This document shows, piece after piece, positions 7,430 through 14,657 of a stretch of 34,674 nt of DNA. The stretch is from an uncultured Nitrosospira sp. (GTDB lineage Bacteria > Nitrospirota > Nitrospiria > Nitrospirales > Nitrospiraceae). The position numbers and the translations under genes are program-made. Below the pieces are notes generated by a model, which was not told the origin of the DNA, ran no database searches, and saw only the letters and a program-made list of their open reading frames with translations. The stretch covers positions 1-34,674 of the forward strand of contig CAADGJ010000026.1 of NCBI GenBank assembly GCA_900696505.1, given 5' to 3'. Position 1 is the first letter of the stretch. The number at the start of each line of letters is the position of its first letter.

Positions 7430-8001
7430 TGAACCAGGAGCTCACCACGCCTTCCCGACGCCTCTGGACTATCGGGCACTCGACCCGGTCAAGCGACGAG
7501 TTTCTCGCCCTCCTTCACGTCCACGACATCCAACGACTCATTGATGTCCGTCGTCATGCCGGCTCTCGGCGATATCCGCACTTTCATTCAGATGCGTTGG
7601 CCCAGAGTCTCCCCATGGCGGGACTATCGTACGAAGAACTGCCGGCCCTCGGCGGCCGTCGAACGGCCCGAGCCGACTCGCCTAACAGCGGGTGGAAGAA
7701 TGCCAGTTTCCGAGGATATGCCGATTACATGCAGACGGAAGAGTTCGACAGGGCACTCGAGGAGCTGATGGCCCAAGGCGAGAATGACCGGACAGCCATC
7801 ATGTGCGCAGAAGCCGTGCCCTGGCGTTGCCATCGTTCCTTGGTCGCCGATGCCCTTGTCGCACGAGGTTGGGACGTCACCCATATTCTAGGCGCAGGCC
7901 AGGGGAAGCCGCACCAGCTCACAACCTTCGCAATGATCCGGGCCGGCCGTGTCATCTATCCCGCACCCTCTGATCAGTGCTCCACTCTCCGGATGTTTTA
8001 G
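7429..8001 (+). CDS. DUF488 family protein
   Basis: A 190-residue DUF488 protein. The domain starts at LWTIGHSTRSSDEFLALL and continues with LIDVRRHAGSRRYPHF and the typical MCAEAVPWRCHRSLVADAL block, whose Cys, Trp, Arg and His are the conserved, probably catalytic, residues of the family. The biochemical activity of DUF488 proteins is not established. The start codon overlaps the TfoX-N stop (TGATG), which sets the start and implies co-translation. The C-terminal 20 residues (APSDQCSTLRMF) look less conserved. Confidence 0.87.
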   Translation: MNQELTTPSRRLWTIGHSTRSSDEFLALLHVHDIQRLIDVRRHAGSRRYPHFHSDALAQSLPMAGLSYEELPALGGRRTARADSPNSGWKNASFRGYADYMQTEEFDRALEELMAQGENDRTAIMCAEAVPWRCHRSLVADALVARGWDVTHILGAGQGKPHQLTTFAMIRAGRVIYPAPSDQCSTLRMF

Positions 8002-8052
8002 ACATTTCGCCGCTCATTGTGTTCATTCCGACGTTACCGCACACTCTGCCCG

Positions 8053-8421
8053 ATGTGGTATCGAACCGGCGCCGACTTCGTCCTGCTCCTGCATCTGGGC
8101 TTTGTCTTATTCGTGATGGCTGGCGGACTCCTGTTGTTGAAATGGCGCGGGCTGGTCTGGGTCCATCTGCCGGCGGTGGTCTGGGGCGCCCTGGTGGAAC
8201 TGACCGGTTGGATCTGTCCTTTGACGCCGCTGGAGAATCACTTGCGAAGTCTGGCTGGAGAATCGTCGGCGGAGGGTGACTTCATCGGCCGCTATCTTCC
8301 ATCCCTATTGTACCCGGCGGCACTGACGCGCGAGATTCAGCTTGTGCTCGGCATGCTCGTATTGCTGGTAAACCTGGCCCTGTACTGGCGGGTGTTCTTC
8401 CGACCTAGGGGAGAGCAGTAA
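8053..8421 (+). CDS. DUF2784 membrane protein
   Basis: A 122-residue membrane protein with three predicted transmembrane helices: FVLLLHLGFVLFVMAGGLLLL near the N-terminus, VWGALVELTGWICPLTPLE in the middle, and IQLVLGMLVLLVNLALYW near the end. The arrangement and the WICPLTPLENHLR motif are typical of DUF2784, a family of unknown function. ATG 8053 is chosen because it immediately precedes the conserved start; the frame opens earlier with TTG at 8017. No good ribosome-binding site is visible, so translation may depend on coupling to the DUF488 gene 51 bases upstream. Confidence 0.82.
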   Translation: MWYRTGADFVLLLHLGFVLFVMAGGLLLLKWRGLVWVHLPAVVWGALVELTGWICPLTPLENHLRSLAGESSAEGDFIGRYLPSLLYPAALTREIQLVLGMLVLLVNLALYWRVFFRPRGEQ

Positions 8422-8435
8422 TAGCGATCGCCTCG

Positions 8436-9020
8436 CTATCGGATCGGTTCGTTTTTTGAGGAGGTCATCACCAGTGCCAGGCAACCCTGCTCACTGGACG
8501 TGACGGGATGGACGGTGCCCGCCTCCGCCCGATGGTAATCCCCGACTTGCAGGAACTCTCCGGCGCAGAGACAGCTCCCCTCCAGCACATAGAACTCTTC
8601 GACTTGCGAGTGGCGGTGGCCGATCAGCGTGCCACCGGGCGCCAACCTGAGTAACATGGTCGTGCGTGCACCGGCGGCATCGTGAAACAACACCTTCATC
8701 GAGAGACCCGGTGCCAATTCCTGCCACGACACGTCCCGGCTTCTGACGAAGCTGAACCCGGTGCCTTCATCCTGCTCCTGCGGTTCCTGTGCAATTCGCG
8801 CCATGAGCCGCGCCTTGAGGGAAGCCGGCGGCGCAATGGCAGGACCGCTGAACGCCAGCTCCTGCACCACGTCTTGAAATGACGCAACCTCGTCCTTCGT
8901 GGACGCCGAGGCTGTCTCCAGCGAACGTGCGAACTGCCGCTGTGCGTCGTCGCCAAGCGCCTCCAAGGCATAGAGCGCAGCGAGTTCCGTCACGTCTTCT
9001 TCGCGTCGAGGATCGGTCAT
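8436..9020 (-). CDS. Cupin-domain anti-sigma factor
   Basis: A 194-residue soluble protein. Residues 1-80 resemble the anti-sigma domain of RskA/ChrR-type proteins (ELAALYALEALGDDAQRQFAR), and residues about 100-190 form a cupin barrel with GGTLIGHRHSQVEEFYVLEGS, the His/His/Glu metal-ligand motif. In ChrR an equivalent cupin domain senses singlet oxygen or peroxides and a zinc-holding HxxxCxxC motif clamps the sigma factor. Here I find no HxxxCxxC in the N-terminal part, so the release mechanism must differ. Its ATG overlaps the sigma factor stop (ATGA), the usual arrangement for a sigma/anti-sigma pair. No membrane segment is present. Confidence 0.85.
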   Translation of the reverse strand: MTDPRREEDVTELAALYALEALGDDAQRQFARSLETASASTKDEVASFQDVVQELAFSGPAIAPPASLKARLMARIAQEPQEQDEGTGFSFVRSRDVSWQELAPGLSMKVLFHDAAGARTTMLLRLAPGGTLIGHRHSQVEEFYVLEGSCLCAGEFLQVGDYHRAEAGTVHPVTSSEQGCLALVMTSSKNEPIR

Positions 9021-9622
9021 GACAACAACCCTTCCCCGTGGGGCGCGAGCACTTCGCGCAACTTGATCATGCCCAGTCTTATCCGCGTCTTCACCGTCCC
9101 CAGCGGGAGCTTCAACTGCTCGGCAATTTCACTCTGACTCATGCCCCAGTAATAGGCCAGGGCAATCGCCTGACGCTGCTCCGCGGAGAGCGTCGCGAGC
9201 GCGTCCTGCACCAATCGTTGCCGTTCCAGCCCCGCGCTGTATTGCTCCGGCGTGTCGCCGCATCCCGGTAATTCGGCGGCTTGCTCGAGCGGCACCTGCC
9301 GGCCCCGCTCTAAATAACTGCTGCGAAACCGGTCGATGGCGCGATGCTTGGCCAGCGTCATCAACCAACTACCCGGCGTGCCCCGCTCCGCGTCATACGT
9401 CGAAATGCGTCGCCAGACCTGCGTGTAGACATCCAGGGTCGTCTCTTCGGCTGCCGCATGATCGCCGAGAATCTTCATCGCCAGGCCGAAGACCTTTGCA
9501 CTACTGGCATCATACAGCTCGGCCAGTGCGGATTGATCTCCCACGGCAATACGCGCGAGAAGTCCCGCCCACTCCTGTTCGTGAATCGATGGTGCGTTGG
9601 CCACGGTCTGGGTGTCACACAT
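9017..9622 (-). CDS. ECF RNA polymerase sigma factor
   Basis: A 201-residue sigma-70 family protein with region 2 (residues about 25-95: ALAELYDASSAKVFGLAMKI, then YTQVWRRISTYD and GSWLMTLAKHRAIDRFR) and region 4 (about 140-195: LSAEQRQAIALAYYWGMSQSEIAEQLKLPLGTVKTRIRLGMIKLRE). It is of the RpoE/SigK type. It would redirect polymerase to stress promoters, held back by the cupin anti-sigma factor encoded directly after it. ATG 9622 has GAGGA about 6 bases upstream; the frame continues to 9853 but the added residues are not protein-like. The gene is divergent from the truncated haemoglobin across 222 bases. Confidence 0.93.
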   Translation of the reverse strand: MCDTQTVANAPSIHEQEWAGLLARIAVGDQSALAELYDASSAKVFGLAMKILGDHAAAEETTLDVYTQVWRRISTYDAERGTPGSWLMTLAKHRAIDRFRSSYLERGRQVPLEQAAELPGCGDTPEQYSAGLERQRLVQDALATLSAEQRQAIALAYYWGMSQSEIAEQLKLPLGTVKTRIRLGMIKLREVLAPHGEGLLS

Positions 9623-9844
9623 GGGGTGTCCTCGTGACGTTCTACGAGCGCACCCGTTCGTTTGGATGTTCAATCTCCGGCCGATTCGGCGGAACTGTAG
9701 CACCGGGACCACCGGGGCGCAACGGCACTTTTTGTCGCGCCGTAGATCCAATTGCGCTCGGCCTTCGTAATCACAGACAGAGCAGCCGGTTGGGGAAACC
9801 ATGAATCCGGCTCGCCACACAGATCTTAACCAGGAGGAACCATC

Positions 9845-10321
9845 ATGTCTCATCGTCTTGCGTCGCTTGCCATGATTCTCGGTCTCGCGCTAACGGTCTC
9901 AGCCTGCAACAGCATGGGCTCACCGTCGGCTGGGACTGCCGCAACGGAGAAATCGCTCTATGACCGTTTGGGCGGCAAAACCGCCATCACCGCCGTCGTC
10001 GATGACTTTGTCGGACGTGTCGCAGGCGATACCCGCATCAACGGCAAATTCGCCAACGCCAACATCCCCCGGCTGAAATCCATGCTGGTCGATCAGATTT
10101 GCCAAGCCTCTGGCGGACCCTGCACCTACACCGGCCGCGATATGAAGAGCACGCATGCGGGCATGGGCGTCAGCAGCAGCGATTTCGATGCGCTGGTCGG
10201 CGATCTCGTCGCGACGCTAAACAAGTTTAAGGTGCCGGAACGTGAGAAGAACGAGTTGCTGGGTGCGCTCGGCCCGATGAAAGAGGGTATCGTCGAAAAG
10301 CCGATGGCCTCGATGCAGTAG
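9845..10321 (+). CDS. Group 1 truncated haemoglobin, lipoprotein
   Basis: A 158-residue globin with an N-terminal lipoprotein signal: LALTVSAC places the acylated Cys at residue 21, followed by Asn, suggesting the outer membrane. The 2/2 globin begins at SLYDRLGG (residue 37) and has the YTGRDMKSTHAGMG block whose His104 is the proximal haem ligand. The B10 tyrosine usual in group 1 globins is replaced: DDFVGRV has Val56 after the Phe. Binding of O2, NO or a redox function in the periplasm is plausible; the ligand is unknown. AGGAGG lies 7 bases before the ATG. Its divergence from the sigma operon suggests, but does not prove, control by that sigma factor. Confidence 0.9.
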   Translation: MSHRLASLAMILGLALTVSACNSMGSPSAGTAATEKSLYDRLGGKTAITAVVDDFVGRVAGDTRINGKFANANIPRLKSMLVDQICQASGGPCTYTGRDMKSTHAGMGVSSSDFDALVGDLVATLNKFKVPEREKNELLGALGPMKEGIVEKPMASMQ

Positions 10322-10340
10322 GCAACGCGCCGCGCTCGCA

Positions 10341-10378
10341 CCCTGGCAGGGGCAGCGATTCGGCTGTCCCTGCCAGGG
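10341..10378 (+). terminator. Strong hairpin after the globin gene
   Basis: CCCTGGCAGGGGCAG (10341-10355) and CTGTCCCTGCCAGGG (10364-10378) form a 15-bp stem with one G-T pair and an 8-base loop, starting 20 bases after the globin stop. There is no T-run, so it would be a non-canonical terminator or an mRNA-stabilising stem. Confidence 0.6.
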
Positions 10379-10562
10379 CCTGGGGACGAAGGCGACGGAT
10401 CGTGTTGCTTCATACTCTTTACGCGATTCACATCAATTCATACGCTCATCTCTCGATCAGACGTCACATAGAACGCGCCACACCCTCAATTCCTACAGCC
10501 CGCCGTCCCACCGGTTAGCCAACTCATTGACCCGATTGACCTCGGATACGAAGGGTTGATAG

Positions 10563-10578
10563 ATAGAGACATCTCTAT
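10563..10578. promoter_or_regulatory. Perfect palindrome, candidate ArsR operator
   Basis: ATAGAGA (10563-10569), CA spacer, TCTCTAT (10572-10578): a perfect 7+2+7 palindrome 27 bases before the first arsM start. A TTGACC at 10537-10542 could be the -35 of the promoter it overlaps. ArsR/SmtB repressors bind AT-rich dyads of this size over the promoter, and an arsR gene lies in this operon. The rest of 10379-10562 holds nothing I can name. Confidence 0.5.
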
Positions 10579-10604
10579 AGTTGCCTGGAACGAAAAGGAA
10601 CCAT

Positions 10605-11792
10605 ATGGCAATAGACGACATCACACAGAAAGTCAGCGACCGTTACGCCCGCGCCGCCGCGACCGGCGAGCAGATGTGCTGTCCGACGGGGTACAACTTT
10701 GAAGATCTGCGCTCGTTCATTCCGGATGCCGTTCTGAAAATTTCCTACGGGTGCGGCACTCCGGCAGGGTTAGACACGGTGCAGACCGGTGAAACCGTGC
10801 TGGATATCGGATCTGGTGGAGGAATTGATTGCTTCGAAGCCGCGCGTCGCGTCGGCCCCACCGGGCACGTGATTGGCGTCGACATGACTGATACCATGCT
10901 GGAGATTGCTCGCCAGCATGCCCCCATCGTCTCCGGCAATCTCGGGTTCCCCCGACCGAACACTGAGTTTCGAAAGGGCATGGCCGATGCGATGCCGGTG
11001 GAGGACGCCAGCATCGACCTCATCATCTCCAACTGCGTGATCAACCTGGCGCCTGACAAGCGCAAGGTCTTTCGCGAGATGTACCGCGTCCTAAAACCCG
11101 GCGGGCGCTTCACGATCTCCGATATCGTGTCGGATCAAGTCGTTCCACAATACATGGTCCACGATTCCGCCAAGTGGGGTGACTGCCTCTCCGGATCCTT
11201 GCAGGTCCAGGACTACATCGGCGGGATGGTCGATGCAGGGTTTCGCGCCGTGCACCAGATCAAGTCGGGCGCTTGGCAGTCGATCGACGGCGTGCATTTT
11301 CTCTCCGTCACCCTGACCGGGTACAAACTCTCCGAGGCGGTCACACAAGAGGCCCCGTTGTATGCGACCCTCTGCGGACCGTTTTCCACCGTGACTGACG
11401 AATTGGGCCAACAGTACCGACGTGGCGTGCCGCAGCTCCTCGATGCGAAGCCTGCACAACTGTTGCGGAGTGCGCCGCTGCGCTCGCTGTTTCTGATCGG
11501 TCCGGCCCCGATCACCCTCGCGGCGGGCGACCCGCGCTGGTGCGCTATCCTTCCGGAGCAGACACCCTGCGTCTGGCAGGGCGCCTATGCCATTCTCACA
11601 GGGCCCATCATCGCCGCCGAGGACGACGATCATCATCAATACTATCGAGGAGTGCCGCTGGAAATCTGCTCTAAAACCCAGCACGTCCTGACACAGGACG
11701 CCTACCGACCTCATTTCACCATCTACCATCGAAGCGCGAATGTCGTAGACGGCGAAGCGGTCAGTTGTTCGCCTGAAGGGACTTGCTGCTGA
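10605..11792 (+). CDS. arsM: ArsM-like SAM methyltransferase with extra C-terminal region
   Basis: A 395-residue protein. Residues 1-250 are an ArsM-type methyltransferase: CCPTGYN (Cys25, Cys26), SYGCGTPAG, SAM motif LDIGSGGGIDCFEA (66-79), GVDMTDTMLEIA, ISNCVINLAPDK (Cys144) and WGDCLSGSL (Cys194). Cys144 and Cys194 are 50 residues apart, as are Cys174 and Cys224 of the algal enzyme CmArsM. No Cys stands at the position of CmArsM Cys72. Residues about 265-395 form an extra region ending CSPEGTCC that I do not recognise. ATG 10605 has AAGGA 6 bases upstream. Its TGA overlaps the arsR start, so repressor and enzyme are co-translated. Calling it an arsenic methyltransferase rests on motifs and on the arsR and arsS neighbours. 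Confidence 0.82.
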   Translation: MAIDDITQKVSDRYARAAATGEQMCCPTGYNFEDLRSFIPDAVLKISYGCGTPAGLDTVQTGETVLDIGSGGGIDCFEAARRVGPTGHVIGVDMTDTMLEIARQHAPIVSGNLGFPRPNTEFRKGMADAMPVEDASIDLIISNCVINLAPDKRKVFREMYRVLKPGGRFTISDIVSDQVVPQYMVHDSAKWGDCLSGSLQVQDYIGGMVDAGFRAVHQIKSGAWQSIDGVHFLSVTLTGYKLSEAVTQEAPLYATLCGPFSTVTDELGQQYRRGVPQLLDAKPAQLLRSAPLRSLFLIGPAPITLAAGDPRWCAILPEQTPCVWQGAYAILTGPIIAAEDDDHHQYYRGVPLEICSKTQHVLTQDAYRPHFTIYHRSANVVDGEAVSCSPEGTCC

Positions 11793-12148
11793 TGCCACGC
11801 CACGGCGTCGCCAATCTCACGACCCCCCGTCAGTGTGCCGCGATCTTGAAGGCTATCGGGGATGAGACCAGGCTCCGCATATTAGAATCCCTCCTCTTGG
11901 GCGAAAAATGTGTGACCGATCTCACGCACGTTCTTCGTTATTCCCAGCCGCATGTCTCCCATCACCTGCGGATTCTGCGTGATGCCGGATTGGTGGAAGG
12001 ACATCGGCACGGCAAACAAGTCTGTTACCGGGTGGAACCGACCGTGCAACGCGCGCTGAAAAATCGTGGTGAACAGGTACTGGACTTCGGATGTTGCGAA
12101 TTGCGATTTCCCACCTCGACCTTACTCACGCTGCAGCAAAAACATTGA
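11792..12148 (+). CDS. arsR: ArsR-family metalloregulator
   Basis: A 118-residue winged-helix repressor: AAILKAIGDETRLRILESLL at the N-terminus, recognition helix YSQPHVSHHLRILRDAGLV (about 50-68), and the wing VEGHRHGKQVCYRV. The classical CVC metal box in the first DNA-binding helix is reduced to one Cys (KCVTDL, Cys40). A vicinal pair Cys101-Cys102 near the C-terminus (FGCCEL) resembles the C-terminal arsenite site of the Acidithiobacillus ferrooxidans repressor. It should repress this operon until As(III) binds. ATG 11792 overlaps the preceding TGA; TTG 11783 is an alternative start. Confidence 0.92.
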   Translation: MPRHGVANLTTPRQCAAILKAIGDETRLRILESLLLGEKCVTDLTHVLRYSQPHVSHHLRILRDAGLVEGHRHGKQVCYRVEPTVQRALKNRGEQVLDFGCCELRFPTSTLLTLQQKH

Positions 12149-12199
12149 AACCGGAATGCAGACGATGAACATACTCCATAGTACTTGGAATGACTCTCC

Positions 12200-13237
12200 A
12201 TGGCACTGACACTGGTCGGCCAACATAAACCCCTCGCCTCCTCTGCCGAGCAGCTGAAGGTACTGGCAGAGATCGGGTCCTGCTTGCCATTTGAGGAACA
12301 GCTTCGGCGAAGCGGCCTGTCGCCACTCCACGCGACCGGCATCACGGTGCTCCAAATCAACGTGGGAAAGCTTTGCAATCAAACCTGCCGTCATTGCCAC
12401 GTGGACGCGGGGCCCGACCGAACGGAACGCATGTCCCGGGAGACAGCCGAGCAGTGCATCGCGGCCTTGGCCATGACCGACATTCCCACCGTCGACATCA
12501 CTGGAGGCGCACCGGAACTGAACCCCCATTTCCGCTGGTTGGTCGAGCAGGCCCGTACCCTGAATCGCCATGTCATGGATCGCTGCAATCTGTCGGTGCT
12601 GCTGTTGCCCTCGCAGGCGGATCTGGCGACCTTTCTCGCGGCGCACCAGGTGGAGATCGTCGCGTCACTGCCCTATTACCGTGCCGCGCAAACTGACGCG
12701 CAACGCGGCGAAGGCATTTTCGAGAAGTCCATTGAAGCCCTGCAGCTCCTCAATAGCCTCGGCTACGGACGCGAAGGCAGCGGATTGATCGTGAATCTCG
12801 TGCACAATCCGGTCGGCGCCTTCCTGCCCGCCAAACAGGAGGCCATTGAAGCGCAATTCCGGAAGGAGCTCCGCACCAAGCATGGCGTGGAATTCAACCA
12901 CCTCTATACCATCACCAACATGCCGGTCAGCCGATTCCTCGAATTCCTGGTAGAGAGCGGCAACTATCTGGGGTACATGGAGCGGCTTGCGAATGCGTAC
13001 AATCCCGCCGCCGCCGGCAGCGTGATGTGCCGCTATACACTCTCGGTCGGCTGGGACGGCATGCTCTACGATTGCGACTTCAACCAGATGCTGGACCTTC
13101 CGGTGCAGCACGATGCCCCTGCGCACATCCGGGACTTTGACCCTGCCCGACTTCATCACCGGCAGATTACCACTCGCAATCATTGTTACGGCTGCACGGC
13201 CGGCGCGGGATCGTCGTGCGGTGGGACGGTGACCTAA
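12200..13237 (+). CDS. arsS: Arsenosugar biosynthesis radical SAM protein ArsS
   Basis: A 345-residue radical SAM enzyme. The cluster motif is CNQTCRHC (Cys59, Cys63, Cys66), and the C-terminal half has the DUF3641-type region with MCRYTLSVGWDGMLYDCDFNQ and the terminal CYGCTAGAGSSCGG. This architecture identifies ArsS, which together with ArsM makes oxo-arsenosugars in cyanobacteria by joining a 5'-deoxyadenosyl group from SAM to dimethylarsenite. Some family members are selenoproteins; this one uses Cys at the motif and ends in an ordinary TAA. It lies 51 bases after arsR, with only a weak ribosome-binding site (GGAA about 10 bases away). Its presence converts a simple arsenic methylation operon into a probable organoarsenical pathway. 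Confidence 0.9.
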   Translation: MALTLVGQHKPLASSAEQLKVLAEIGSCLPFEEQLRRSGLSPLHATGITVLQINVGKLCNQTCRHCHVDAGPDRTERMSRETAEQCIAALAMTDIPTVDITGGAPELNPHFRWLVEQARTLNRHVMDRCNLSVLLLPSQADLATFLAAHQVEIVASLPYYRAAQTDAQRGEGIFEKSIEALQLLNSLGYGREGSGLIVNLVHNPVGAFLPAKQEAIEAQFRKELRTKHGVEFNHLYTITNMPVSRFLEFLVESGNYLGYMERLANAYNPAAAGSVMCRYTLSVGWDGMLYDCDFNQMLDLPVQHDAPAHIRDFDPARLHHRQITTRNHCYGCTAGAGSSCGGTVT

Positions 13238-13377
13238 TCAGGAATGCTGAACGCACCGCCCAACTTCGCGCTCAGCCATTCTTCCCCTTCACGATACTTG
13301 ACCGCTATGCCTCGGCGGACTCACATCCCTACGGCCTTGTTGGATCGACGGCTTGAGCAGTCTGCGCAGGAGACCGC

Positions 13378-14511
13378 ATGGATATGTCGTTTCTGACTTT
13401 TGCGCTGGTATTGGCGTTGGCCTATGCCAATGGGACCAATGACGTCTCGAAAGCCATCGCCACGCTGGTCGGCAGCGGCGTCACAAACTACCGCACGGCG
13501 ATCATGTGGGGAACGGCCTGGACCGTGGCCGGAGCCGGATTCGCCTCCCTGGTCGCCGGAGCGATGGTGAAGACCTTCAGCAACGGTCTGTTGAAAACCG
13601 GCACCATTCTTTCACCCTCCATCGCCCTCGCGATTTTGTTTGGTGCAATGATCTGGGTGCTCGTGGCATCGAGAACGGGGCTTCCCGTTTCGACAACTCA
13701 TGCGCTCACCGGCGCCATCGTGGGAACCGGCCTCGTGGCATTTGCGGGCGAGGGGTTATTGTGGACCGCCATTGGCAAAAAAATCGCATTGCCCTTGCTG
13801 CTCAGTCCCTTTCTGGCCTTTGGTCTCTCCCTCCTCCTACATCCTGTCATGCGACGAGCGGCGACAAAATGGGAAGGATCCTGCCTGTGCCTCATGCCGG
13901 CCTCGCGGGCACTCTTTACCGTTGACGCACGGGGCAGCACACGAACGGTGTTTCAGAGCACGGGGTTTGGCCAGCCGGTCGTGGCGGTGCCGGTGCAATG
14001 TGACCGCGCAGGACTGCGAGGCCTGACGGTGGGCCTCGATACGGTCCATTGGCTGTCCAGCGGGATGGCCTCCTTTGCCCGCGGCACCAACGACGCACCC
14101 AAAATTGTCGCGATGCTCCTGCTCGGCAGCACGACAGCCACGTGGCCCAGCGTCTGGTTTCAGTTCGCGGCCTTCGGCGGCGTGGCATTCGCCATGGGTT
14201 TAGGGAGCTACTTGGGCGGGCTCCGAGTCACCGAGGTGTTGGCCGAAAAGGTCACGCGTATGGACCATGCAGAAGGATTGTCGGCCAACCTCACCACCTC
14301 CACGCTCGTCCTCTGTTCCGGCTGGTTAGGATTGCCGGTGTCGACTACACACGTCAGCAGTTCCGCCATTATCGGGATCGGTCTCCTCAAAGGCTTCAAC
14401 GCTGTCCACTGGACAACCGTGCGCGACATGGTGTTGGCCTGGGTCATCACTTTGCCGGCCGCTGGATGTTTCGCCGCTCTGGCCTACGTACTCCTTGCCA
14501 ACTTCGCTTAG
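13378..14511 (+). CDS. pit: PiT-family inorganic phosphate transporter
   Basis: A 377-residue polytopic membrane protein with the duplicated PiT signature: AYANGTNDVSKAIATLVGSGV near the N-terminus and FARGTNDAPKIVAMLL in the second half, each followed by a GLPVSTTH motif. About nine or ten helices are separated by a short hydrophilic loop (around residues 160-215). PiT carriers import phosphate with protons or sodium and also take arsenate. Within the arsenic island it may import arsenate, supply phosphate, or move a phosphate-like arsenical; the sequence does not decide. CAGGAG is 5-6 bases before ATG 13378. The 140-base gap after arsS shows no clear promoter or terminator, so co-transcription is possible. 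Confidence 0.88.
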   Translation: MDMSFLTFALVLALAYANGTNDVSKAIATLVGSGVTNYRTAIMWGTAWTVAGAGFASLVAGAMVKTFSNGLLKTGTILSPSIALAILFGAMIWVLVASRTGLPVSTTHALTGAIVGTGLVAFAGEGLLWTAIGKKIALPLLLSPFLAFGLSLLLHPVMRRAATKWEGSCLCLMPASRALFTVDARGSTRTVFQSTGFGQPVVAVPVQCDRAGLRGLTVGLDTVHWLSSGMASFARGTNDAPKIVAMLLLGSTTATWPSVWFQFAAFGGVAFAMGLGSYLGGLRVTEVLAEKVTRMDHAEGLSANLTTSTLVLCSGWLGLPVSTTHVSSSAIIGIGLLKGFNAVHWTTVRDMVLAWVITLPAAGCFAALAYVLLANFA

Positions 14512-14596
14512 CCGGGCTTCTGCACCAGGAAACCGCTGCCAACCCCAGAGAGTGAAGTATTGTTCACAAAACGACAGCCGCTTCGTGTCTCCCGTT

Positions 14597-14657
14597 GGCG
14601 CGAGGACTGTTTGCGCAAGCTCTATGCGACTGCTCCTTTGTGGTCCCTGCTCGCGCC
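14597..14657 (-). terminator. Inverted repeat just after the second arsM
   Basis: GGCGCGAG (14597-14604) and CTCGCGCC (14650-14657) are perfectly complementary over 8 bp with a 45-base loop; on the minus strand the stem begins right after the TAG stop of arsM. No T-run follows. It may end transcription between the convergent pit and arsM genes, but the loop is long. Confidence 0.3.

Noticed and set aside
9711-9742. GGCGC...GCGCC imperfect repeat between the sigma and globin genes
   Set aside because: Short arms with a mismatch in GC-rich sequence, about as expected by chance; no position relative to a promoter supports a role.
11091-11798. Minus-strand 235-codon open frame
   Set aside because: Antisense to the first arsM; no recognisable domain.
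13178-13237. ArsS as a selenoprotein
   Set aside because: Some ArsS proteins carry selenocysteine, but all motif positions here are TGC or TGT and the frame ends at TAA with no in-frame TGA.
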